A program made the position numbers and the translations under genes. DNA of 17,170 nucleotides from F23-B02 sp963629425 (GTDB lineage Bacteria > Bacillota > Clostridia > Oscillospirales > Oscillospiraceae). The notes beneath the pieces are model-generated. The model saw only the letters and a list, made by a program, of their open reading frames with translations. It did no database searches and was not told the origin of the DNA. Each line of letters opens with the position of its first letter. Position 1 is the first letter of the stretch. The stretch lies in the NCBI GenBank assembly GCA_963629425.1, contig CAVGIU010000027.1:1-17170 (forward strand), given 5' to 3'. This document shows positions 8,138 to 14,209 of the stretch, piece by piece.

Positions 8138-8562
8138 TTATTTTCCCGGAACGGTGAAGATGCCGGACTCGACGAGCTCCTGAAGTCCCTTGTGCGACTC
8201 GTACATGACGAGAAGTCGGCTCTCTATGACCGCCCACTTTTCCTCGATCTCTGCATCCGCGGCGGCAAGGCGCTTGCTTGCTACCTCCTCAGCCTCGGCG
8301 AGTATCTGATCTGCCTGCTTCTGAACGTCGGCAAAGGCAGCCTCGGCCTCCTCGTCGCGTCTTTTCATATTCTCAAGATATGTATCGACCGTGTGCTGGG
8401 CGGCTTCAAACAATCCGCTGACCTTTGCCGCGGCCTCGGCAAGGCTTCCGCTCTCGCTTATCTTTATCTCATATCCGTTGAGCTTCGCCTGAAGCTCGTC
8501 AACCTGAGCCTTGAGCTTTTCTATCTCCNNNNNNNNNNNNNNNNNNNNNNNNNNNNNNNNNN
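8138..8562 (-). CDS. Coiled-coil protein resembling DivIVA (5' end lost in assembly gap)
   Basis: About 129 C-terminal residues are readable (codons from 8527 down to the stop at 8138). The protein is almost wholly charged helix: a short Lys/Glu/Gln coiled coil, then LFEAAQHTVDTYLENMKRR and a long Glu/Ala-rich helix ending in GIFTVPGK. This resembles the C-terminal part of DivIVA-like proteins, which recruit partners at curved membranes or division sites, but no decisive motif is visible and other coiled-coil proteins are possible. The start codon lies in the N run at 8529-8562. AAGGAG (8563-8568) stands just upstream, so only a handful of residues (about nine if the gap length is true) are missing. 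A TTG at 8413 is an internal codon, because the coiled coil continues upstream of it in frame. Promoter at 8590-8618. Confidence 0.75.
8529..8562. other. Assembly gap (34 N)
   Basis: An unread stretch that hides the start codon of the coiled-coil gene. A ribosome binding site ends at its right edge and an open frame begins at its left edge. The N count may be only an estimate. Confidence 0.95.
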
Positions 8563-8589
8563 CTCCTTAGTCACCAAAATGTAATTTAT

Positions 8590-8618
8590 ATAATAACATT
8601 CCTCGGGGTATATTTCAA
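8590..8618 (-). promoter_or_regulatory. Sigma-A promoter of the coiled-coil gene
   Basis: Minus-strand TTGAAA (8618-8613), a 17-bp spacer and TATTAT (8595-8590), placing the start site near 8583, about 15 bases before AAGGAG. Confidence 0.65.
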
Positions 8619-8644
8619 CATAATTTTCATATAGTTTCATACGG

Positions 8645-8670
8645 AAAAGGCGCGGCTTGGCCGCGCCTTT
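8645..8670 (-). terminator. Intrinsic terminator after the CxxC-rich SLH gene
   Basis: GGCGCGG (8649-8655) and CCGCGCC (8661-8667) pair around CTTGG. On the minus strand the hairpin is followed by TTTT. It lies about 20 bases past the stop codon at 8689. Confidence 0.83.
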
Positions 8671-8688
8671 GGCTTTAATCTGCGTTTT

Positions 8689-11124
8689 TCAGTTCACGAC
8701 GCCCTTGCTGAACGCGCGGAACAGGAACGTTACGACCTCGGCGCGGCTGCAGGTAGCGCCGGGCGCAAACCGGTTTGCGCTGTAGCCCGTGGTGACACCG
8801 TTCTCGGCCGCCCAGAGGACCGCCTTATAGTAGAACTGGTTTGCGTCAATGTCGCTGAAGCTTGCGCTCAGGTTCGTAGGAGTCGGCTCACCGGCATAGC
8901 GCCAGAGGAAGGTCACGAACTCGCCGCGAGTTACGGTCGCATTCGGCGAGAAGGTGCTGCCGTTGCCGGTTCCCTTGGTTATTCCCTGTTCGACCGCCCA
9001 CTGTATCGCCTTGTAGTAAGGCGCATACTGATTGGTATTGGGAACATCGCTGAATATCTTTCCGCCGCCTGTGGGCTCGGGTCTGCCTGCCGCGCGCCAC
9101 AGGAAGGTGACGACCTGCGCACGGGTGCAAGGAGCCATGGGCGAGAAATGCGTCTCGTCCGTGCCGGTGGTGACTATGGGATTATTATAGACTGCCCACA
9201 TGACGGAGCTATAGAACCAATCGCTGCCGTTTACGTCATAGAAGGGATTGGAGAATCTGTTCTTACAGGTCGTGCACACGCCGTATTCAATGATATGGCC
9301 GGTCTTGCTGGTCTCGTTATCCTTATAGCTGTCCTTGCAGGAAGAGCAGGTATGCGTCGTATAGCCGTCCTTGGTGCAGGTCGGCGCGGTGACAACGCTG
9401 TCGTACCTGTGCTCACCGAACTCGCCGTATTCGTCGCCGCATTCGTCGCAGACGGCTTTCTGCCGGCAGGTAGCCTTGCCGCCGGAGTGAGGAGTCTTGC
9501 GGCTGAGCTCATACAACTTCTCATTTATTTCAAAGCCCGCAGAGCTGAGTTGGTCTCGGAGGTCCTCAAGAGTCTTGCCGCAGCGCTGGCAGCCGAGCCA
9601 GTGGTCGGTATCATCACTGCAGTGGTCGATATCCTTGATCTTTATCGTGCCGATGATGTTGTCGAAGCTGAAGTTGCCGTCCTTCTTCATCTGCGCTATA
9701 TCCCCAATGTTCATACCGAGATTGAGCGCAAATTGACTGAGGTTATCCTTGTTGATATTGCCGATAAGGTTGGCGCCGGGGTGCAGATCGTGTCCGGTGC
9801 ACTTGTCGACGAGGTCAGCCTCTGTAATGAGGATAGTTCCCTTCTCGTCCTTGTAGATATTGTGGCACTTGGGGCACTCGTAGTAATCTATCGTGCCGTC
9901 CTCGGTGCAGGTCTTGGGCGTGCCCTTGACGAGCTTGAGATCCTTGCAGCCGCCGGTGCACTGGGCGGAGTACTCCGTGCCCTTTTCGATGAAGGTGCCG
10001 CAGTCTGCGCAGTACTTATCGCCGGTGTAGCCCTTCGTGGTCTCGGTGGCCTTGACGGCGTTTTTGTATTCAAAGTTTACATGATTTGCCGCGTCGAGCT
10101 CGCCATAGCTTGCGCCGCACTTTTCGCACTTTGCCTGAGCCTTGCAGCTTGCAGTGCCGCCGGAGTGATTGCTCGTGCCGCCGGTCTTGCCGCAAACTCT
10201 GCATTTCTGATAGTGGACGTTTGCTGTCTCGTCGGCGACATAGGAGTAATCATGGTCTGCCTTGTCGGTCGTGACCTTTGCATGCGTAGTTTTCACCGAT
10301 CCCAAAGAATCGGTATAGTAATTATCGCAGCCGGAGCAGTACCAATGCTCAATATTACCCTCTTCGGTGCAGGTCGCCGCCTTTGAGGGGACCTTCTTGA
10401 GATCGGTGTGCTTGGTCTTATCCTTGGTCATGCCGTTATCAAGCTTGGCATGCGAGACGGAGTTTTTGCATGCCGCATCGGTGAAATACTTGCCGCAGTC
10501 GGGGCAATACCAGTATTCAATGTGCGGATCGCAGGTATTATTAGACTCTGCATGGTGCTCAGGCTTTGCATGGGTGCAGCTTGCCGGATCGACGCTCGGA
10601 CTCGGGCTGGGCGTGGTCGTCTCTGACGGAGCGGGGCTTGTGCTCGGGTCGGGCGACGGAGTCACGCCGCCGGTCACGGTGAGAGTGGCTGTGTTGCTGA
10701 CTTTCCATGACGTAAGCTGCAGTATATAAGCTATGCACTTAAGCTGCATACCGTTATCCTCTGCCGTAGCATTTTTAATGGTGCATGTCTCAGAGGTCGA
10801 CTTTGCTTTTTTAACCAGAGACAATATTTTGCTTGCGCTCAAATCCGAGTCGCTGCCAAGCTCAGTAGTGTCAACCCAAAGGTAGCTAATAACTGTACCT
10901 GTTGGTATCTCTACATCAATGTTGAGATCAAGATCAATTTTTGCTTTTGCTGAGAACTCAGCATCTTCACCTGCATTAACTTCTACACTTTCAGGCTGTG
11001 TTTCAAATGTAATTGCAACCTGATTAAACTTGCCGCTCCAATCAAATGCCGCCATTGCGCCGAATGGGGCGATCGAGACGAGCATCAGAGCTACCAGCAG
11101 CAGGCTGATAATGCGTTTTTTCAT
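8689..11124 (-). CDS. Secreted CxxC-rich surface protein with Ig-like domain and three SLH repeats
   Basis: An 811-residue exported surface protein. Residues 1-26 are a signal peptide (MKKR, a hydrophobic core, then AMA). An Ig-like domain (about 38-151), with ITFETQPESVEVNAGEDAEF and a Cys pair (114, 130), is followed by a Pro/Ser/Thr linker (about 154-180). The middle (about 182-622) is a string of Cys/His-rich modules with CxxC pairs at 207, 263, 308, 333, 372, 417, 512, 559, 593 and 617 and many TCTEDG- or GHxY-like turns. Such modules are common in Clostridia surface proteins and may bind metal or form disulfides; this is inference. Three SLH repeats (about 627-680, 690-745, 755-808) anchor it to the cell wall. 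The start at 11124 has AAGGAGG in front and a signal peptide; an upstream in-frame start at 11166 would lie inside the leader hairpin. No enzyme domain is seen, so it may be structural or adhesive. Confidence 0.9.
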   Translation of the reverse strand: MKKRIISLLLVALMLVSIAPFGAMAAFDWSGKFNQVAITFETQPESVEVNAGEDAEFSAKAKIDLDLNIDVEIPTGTVISYLWVDTTELGSDSDLSASKILSLVKKAKSTSETCTIKNATAEDNGMQLKCIAYILQLTSWKVSNTATLTVTGGVTPSPDPSTSPAPSETTTPSPSPSVDPASCTHAKPEHHAESNNTCDPHIEYWYCPDCGKYFTDAACKNSVSHAKLDNGMTKDKTKHTDLKKVPSKAATCTEEGNIEHWYCSGCDNYYTDSLGSVKTTHAKVTTDKADHDYSYVADETANVHYQKCRVCGKTGGTSNHSGGTASCKAQAKCEKCGASYGELDAANHVNFEYKNAVKATETTKGYTGDKYCADCGTFIEKGTEYSAQCTGGCKDLKLVKGTPKTCTEDGTIDYYECPKCHNIYKDEKGTILITEADLVDKCTGHDLHPGANLIGNINKDNLSQFALNLGMNIGDIAQMKKDGNFSFDNIIGTIKIKDIDHCSDDTDHWLGCQRCGKTLEDLRDQLSSAGFEINEKLYELSRKTPHSGGKATCRQKAVCDECGDEYGEFGEHRYDSVVTAPTCTKDGYTTHTCSSCKDSYKDNETSKTGHIIEYGVCTTCKNRFSNPFYDVNGSDWFYSSVMWAVYNNPIVTTGTDETHFSPMAPCTRAQVVTFLWRAAGRPEPTGGGKIFSDVPNTNQYAPYYKAIQWAVEQGITKGTGNGSTFSPNATVTRGEFVTFLWRYAGEPTPTNLSASFSDIDANQFYYKAVLWAAENGVTTGYSANRFAPGATCSRAEVVTFLFRAFSKGVVN

Positions 11125-11155
11125 TATGTTCCTCCTTGGTCGTGTTTTCTCCACT

Positions 11156-11173
11156 CGGCCGCTCAAGCGGCCG
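11156..11173 (-). promoter_or_regulatory. Stem-loop at the 5' end of the SLH mRNA leader
   Basis: CGGCCGCT (11156-11163) and AGCGGCCG (11166-11173) make a very stable GC-rich hairpin beginning about five bases from the predicted transcript start near 11178. No T tract follows on the minus strand, so it does not look like a terminator. Hairpins at the extreme 5' end are known to slow mRNA decay; that role here is inferred. Confidence 0.55.
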
Positions 11174-11184
11174 AAATCAAAATA

Positions 11185-11213
11185 ATTATACTATTTTGTC
11201 AGTTTGTTGGCAA
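11185..11213 (-). promoter_or_regulatory. Sigma-A promoter of the CxxC-rich SLH gene
   Basis: Minus-strand TTGCCA (11213-11208), a 17-bp spacer and a perfect TATAAT (11190-11185). It drives a leader of about 54 bases that contains the stem-loop at 11156-11173. Confidence 0.78.
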
Positions 11214-11274
11214 GTGGCTGTTTTTCGTTATTTTGAACAGTTATGGACAGTCGTATTGGTATAGTTTGCCCTCG

Positions 11275-11303
11275 GCATATCCCCCGCCCCCTTTTCATAT
11301 ATA
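11275..11303 (+). promoter_or_regulatory. Sigma-E-like sporulation promoter of spoIIID
   Basis: GCATATC (11275-11281), exactly 14 bases, then CATATATA (11296-11303) resembles the mother-cell sigma-E consensus (KMATATT, N14, CATACAHT). In Bacillus subtilis spoIIID is a sigma-E gene. Transcription would start near 11310, just ahead of GGGGAG at 11320-11325. The match is by eye and imperfect in both boxes. Confidence 0.5.
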
Positions 11304-11334
11304 TGGACTATGTGAGTTTGGGGAGTGGTGCATT

Positions 11335-11589
11335 TTGTACACGAATATTGAAGAGCGCGCCTGCGATCTTGCCGAATACATCATTGAGAACAAAGCTACG
11401 GTAAGAGCCGCCGCAAAGCAGTTTAACATTTCCAAAAGCACCGTACACAAGGATCTCACCGAGAGGCTGAAAACAGTCAGCCCGGCACTGTATCATCAGG
11501 TGCGTGAGCTGCTTGATATCAACAAGGCCGAGCGGCACATCCGCGGCGGCATGGCCACACGCAGAAAATACAAGGGCGAAAGCTCATGA
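11335..11589 (+). CDS. spoIIID: Sporulation transcriptional regulator SpoIIID
   Basis: An 84-residue DNA-binding regulator of the mother-cell gene programme during sporulation, acting between sigma-E and sigma-K. The match to the family is strong: IEERACDLAEYIIE, TVRAAAKQFNISKSTVHKDL with its helix-turn-helix (about 22-42), LTERL, and RHIRGGMATRRKYK near the C-terminus, the conserved basic tail. The length agrees with known SpoIIID (about 83-93). The start is taken as TTG at 11335, because family members begin at this point and GGGGAG (11320-11325) precedes it; the open frame extends up to 11233, but that part is Pro/Tyr-rich, unlike the family, and contains the promoter. It is the only clear sporulation gene in the window and supports a spore-forming host. 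It converges on the CoA-transferase gene with a shared terminator. Confidence 0.95.
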   Translation: MYTNIEERACDLAEYIIENKATVRAAAKQFNISKSTVHKDLTERLKTVSPALYHQVRELLDINKAERHIRGGMATRRKYKGESS

Positions 11590-11617
11590 AAAAAGCTCCC
11601 CTCTCGGGGAGCTTTTT
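11589..11617. terminator. Bidirectional terminator between spoIIID and the CoA-transferase gene
   Basis: GCTCCCC (11595-11601), loop TCTC, GGGGAGC (11606-11612), with six A before and five T after. It works in both directions and serves the two convergent genes, overlapping the spoIIID stop codon at its first base. Confidence 0.9.
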
Positions 11618-11626
11618 CAGCTGTTA

Positions 11627-12934
11627 TCAGATGATTATGCCGCGCTTTTTCGCTTCAAATGTGAGCTCGTCGCGGAAATCGGGGTGTGCGATGGCGATGA
11701 GCTGGCGGGTACGCTCGCCGAGGCTGCGGCCGCGCAGATGCGCGATACCGTACTCAGTGACGATGTAGTCAACATCGTTCTTCGAGGTCGTGCAAACTGC
11801 GCCGGGGGTGAGGATGGGCTTTATTTTGCTTATCGTGCCGCCCTTGGCAGTCGAGGTGAAGGCGATGAAGCTCTTGCCGCCCTTGGACTGGCATGCACCG
11901 CGGACAAAGTCGATCTGGCCGCCGGAGCCGGACATGTGCTTTGTGCCGACAGATTCCGCGCAGACCTGGCCGAAGAAGTCGACCTCGATAGCCGCGTTTA
12001 TGGAGATCATATTGTCGTTCTTGCAGATGACATTGGGGTCGTTTACGTAGTCGACGGGCAGTATCTCCATTGTGGGGTTATCGTCGACAAAATCATAAAT
12101 TCTCTTCGAGCCGTAAGCAAAGGTGGTGACGGTCTTGCCGCGGTGGATCTGCTTTTTGGAGTTGTTGACAGCGCCGCATTCGAGGAGCTCGACCATGGAG
12201 TCGGTGAACATTTCGGTATGTATGCCGAGGTCATGCTTACTCTTGAGCGCCATGCCGGTCGCGTCGGGGATAGCGCCGATGCCGAGCTGGATGCATGCGC
12301 CGTCGGGTATCTGCTCAGCTATAAGGTTGCCGATAGTCTGGCTGACCTCGTCTATAACGACGGGAGGCAGAACAGGCAGCTCGTGGTTATATTCGACGAT
12401 AGCGTCGACCCGGGAAACGTGGAGCTGAGTTCCGCACAGGCATCTCGGCTGATTTTCGTTTACCTCGACGAAAATTCTCTTTGCCTTGTCGATCATCGCC
12501 TCGGCGTAGGAGCCGTTGAGGGCGAGGCTGAAGTAGCCGTGGCTGTCCATGGGCGATACCTCGATGCAGAACGCGTCGTACTCGTACTCTGCGCGGATGT
12601 GGCGCGGGATATCGCGGTAATAGGTCGGGAGAAGGTCGGCCCAGCCGCCGTTTATCGCCTTGCGTGCATAGCCGGAGCTGAACCATGAATAACCTGTCAT
12701 CTTGCCGAACAGCTCGGGATCTGTGTAAAACTCAAAGGGGTAAGCGTCAAGAAGAGTCTGAACCTGCAGACCCTTGAGGTCACTGCTCTTGACTCTTGCG
12801 CTTATCGCGTTCATAATAGCAGGCGTCTGCGAGGGCGCAGTGTCCATGCCAAATACCCAGCCGGACTCGACCTGCTTTGCAAGCTCCTCTGCACTTATGA
12901 GTTTTTCAGCGTATAATGCTTTATAATCGGTCAT
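11627..12934 (-). CDS. Acetyl-CoA hydrolase/transferase family CoA-transferase (4-hydroxybutyrate or butyryl-CoA:acetate type)
   Basis: A 435-residue cytosolic enzyme that moves CoA between carboxylic acids, for example acyl-CoA plus acetate to acid plus acetyl-CoA. GIHTEM carries the probable catalytic glutamate (Glu241), which forms the glutamyl-CoA intermediate. GSGGQIDFVRGA (336-347) is the conserved glycine-rich CoA-site motif, and GIGAIPDATG and EYGIAHLRG are further family marks. The length matches the family (about 430-450). The ATG at 12934 has AGGAG eight bases before it; an in-frame GTG at 12943 overlaps that site and is rejected. Sequence by eye cannot separate butyryl-CoA:acetate, 4-hydroxybutyrate and propionyl or succinyl specificities. 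It may serve the dehydratase operon at 14025-17026, but is transcribed separately from a promoter that overlaps that of dapF. Confidence 0.92.
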   Translation of the reverse strand: MTDYKALYAEKLISAEELAKQVESGWVFGMDTAPSQTPAIMNAISARVKSSDLKGLQVQTLLDAYPFEFYTDPELFGKMTGYSWFSSGYARKAINGGWADLLPTYYRDIPRHIRAEYEYDAFCIEVSPMDSHGYFSLALNGSYAEAMIDKAKRIFVEVNENQPRCLCGTQLHVSRVDAIVEYNHELPVLPPVVIDEVSQTIGNLIAEQIPDGACIQLGIGAIPDATGMALKSKHDLGIHTEMFTDSMVELLECGAVNNSKKQIHRGKTVTTFAYGSKRIYDFVDDNPTMEILPVDYVNDPNVICKNDNMISINAAIEVDFFGQVCAESVGTKHMSGSGGQIDFVRGACQSKGGKSFIAFTSTAKGGTISKIKPILTPGAVCTTSKNDVDYIVTEYGIAHLRGRSLGERTRQLIAIAHPDFRDELTFEAKKRGIII

Positions 12935-12956
12935 TTTTAACACTCCTGAAACAATT

Positions 12957-12985
12957 TTGTGTCTAAGCTAGTGATATTATATAAT
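12957..12985 (+). promoter_or_regulatory. Sigma-A promoter of dapF
   Basis: TTGTGT (12957-12962), a 17-bp spacer and a perfect TATAAT (12980-12985). The start site would lie near 12992, giving a leader of about 75 bases. It overlaps the opposing promoter at 12976-13004. Confidence 0.62.
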
Positions 12986-13004
12986 AGTACGCCGTTAAAT
13001 TCAA
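12976..13004 (-). promoter_or_regulatory. Sigma-A promoter of the CoA-transferase gene
   Basis: Minus-strand TTGAAT (13004-12999), a 17-bp spacer and a perfect TATAAT (12981-12976). Its -10 box shares two base pairs with the -10 box of the dapF promoter within the TTATATAA-like core, so both cannot be occupied together. Confidence 0.65.
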
Positions 13005-13067
13005 GTATGTGAAACCCCATTTTGGGCGCAATCACTAATTTAATAAATAACGAACACGGAGGTCAAT

Positions 13068-13883
13068 ATGAGATTCACAAAAATGCACGGAGCCGGAAAT
13101 GACTTTGTTATCATAAATACGCTGGAGGAAAGTGTCGCCCTTGACACTGTTCCCCTGCTCGCTCAAACGCTGTGCGGCCGCAGAACAGGCATCGGCGCGG
13201 ACGGGCTTATGCTCGTTGCCCCGGCGCAGGGAGACGCAGACTACAGGCTGCTCTTTTATAATGCCGACGGCAGTCTCGGCGAAATGTGCGGCAACGGGGC
13301 GCGGTGCATCGCGCGCTACGGCTTTGAGCACGGTCTTGCCGGAAAAACTCAGCGCATCGAGACGACCGCCGGACTCGTCATCGGCGAGAGGATGAGCGAG
13401 ACGCTCTACCGCATAAGGCTCAACGACCCCACGGTCATCGACCTGCATCGCACCGCCGAGGAGCTCGACTGCGCTTACATAGAGTTAGGCTGCCCCGGCA
13501 TACCGCACGCAGTGCTCATAAAAAACGATTGGGATGAGACAGACGAGGACGAGCTGCGCGTGCTCGGCAAAGCACTCAGGTACTCCCCCGCTTTCCCGAA
13601 GGGCGCAAATGTAAGCTTTGTTAAGCTCACCGGAAATGACGAGGTAAAGGCCGTCACCTACGAGCGCGGCGTCGAGGACTTCACCCTCGCCTGCGGCACC
13701 GGCTGCGGCAGCATAGTGACGGCGCTGACTCTCATGGGACCGGTCTCCGGTGAAAACGTCAAGGTCTCCATGCCCGGCGGTGAGCTGTTCGTTTCGCTCA
13801 CGCGCGACGGCGATACGACGCACGACGTGTACCTCACCGGGCCGACCTGTGTGGTATTTGAGGGCGAAACAATGGAAATATAA
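13068..13883 (+). CDS. dapF: Diaminopimelate epimerase
   Basis: A 271-residue cytosolic enzyme that converts LL- to meso-diaminopimelate, the precursor of lysine and of the peptidoglycan cross-link. Two catalytic cysteines act as the acid/base pair without cofactor: Cys74 in EMCGNGARC and Cys209 in ACGTGCGS. Substrate-site residues are also in place: Asn11 in GAGNDF, Asn65 in FYNADGS, Asn181 in GANVSF and Glu199-Arg200. The length is that of the family (about 270-280). The ATG at 13068 has GGAGG seven bases before it. It is a single gene with no lysine-pathway neighbour in view and separates the CoA-transferase from the dehydratase operon. Its presence implies meso-DAP peptidoglycan or lysine synthesis. 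Confidence 0.97.
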   Translation: MRFTKMHGAGNDFVIINTLEESVALDTVPLLAQTLCGRRTGIGADGLMLVAPAQGDADYRLLFYNADGSLGEMCGNGARCIARYGFEHGLAGKTQRIETTAGLVIGERMSETLYRIRLNDPTVIDLHRTAEELDCAYIELGCPGIPHAVLIKNDWDETDEDELRVLGKALRYSPAFPKGANVSFVKLTGNDEVKAVTYERGVEDFTLACGTGCGSIVTALTLMGPVSGENVKVSMPGGELFVSLTRDGDTTHDVYLTGPTCVVFEGETMEI

Positions 13884-13988
13884 AAATTTTTCTCCTCTGT
13901 GCAATAAAACAGGCTGCTTAAGCATTAGCCCTTAGATTGGCAAAGACGTGCGCTTGACAAAATTCTCTGCAGAATCAATGTGTAAAAT

Positions 13989-14018
13989 ACCCCCTCCGGT
14001 CAGCTGACCGGAGGGGGT
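13989..14018 (-). terminator. Terminator of the dehydratase operon (perfect 30-bp palindrome)
   Basis: A perfect palindrome from 13989 to 14018 centred on CAGCTG, with the very stable stem CCCCCTCCGGTC / GACCGGAGGGGG. On the minus strand it is followed by ATTTTACA. It lies seven bases past the stop of the small membrane protein. dapF ends 105 bases away on the other strand and shows no clear terminator of its own; that stretch holds nothing else convincing, so the hairpin may stop both. Confidence 0.8.
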
Positions 14019-14024
14019 GCTGCT

Positions 14025-14195
14025 TTATACATACTGCTTGCGGGGAATCCTGTCGTAGTTCCACTCGAGGATGGGCTCTACGCAGTAGGCGAGGAACTTC
14101 ATATCGAGGTTAAAGAAGTATATTGCAAATGTCACGGCGAAAAGGCCCGCTCCGCCGCCGAGCACTTTAATGGGCAGCATTTTAAGTTTTGACAT
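14025..14195 (-). CDS. Small single-span membrane protein of the dehydratase operon (unrecognised)
   Basis: A 56-residue protein I do not recognise. A basic N-terminus (MSKLKMLPIK) leads to a Gly/Leu/Phe-rich membrane segment (about 11-30, VLGGGAGLFAVTFAIYFF). An amphipathic tail follows, ending in NYDRIPRKQYV. The ATG at 14195 is preceded by AAGGAGG, which overlaps the stop codon of the dehydratase subunit (TAAGGAGG), so translation is coupled to it. The strong ribosome binding site, the tight spacing and the terminator just downstream argue that it is a real gene. It could anchor the dehydratase complex at the membrane, but this is inference from position only. Confidence 0.75.
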   Translation of the reverse strand: MSKLKMLPIKVLGGGAGLFAVTFAIYFFNLDMKFLAYCVEPILEWNYDRIPRKQYV

Positions 14196-14209
14196 ATCGT
14201 TTCTCCTCC

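Noticed and set aside
7966..8157. A short plus-strand open frame
   Set aside because: It runs straight through the tRNA-Gly gene and its terminator, so it is not coding.
9148..10386. A long plus-strand open frame rich in Ala, Val and Leu
   Set aside because: It is the complement of the CxxC-rich SLH gene and has no ribosome binding site or recognisable domain.
11504..12688. A 394-codon plus-strand open frame opposite the CoA-transferase
   Set aside because: It crosses the bidirectional terminator and is antisense to a well-conserved enzyme; it is a shadow.
13954..13988. TTGACA followed by TAAAAT on the plus strand
   Set aside because: The spacer is 23 bases, too long for a sigma-A promoter, and only a terminator and convergent genes lie downstream.
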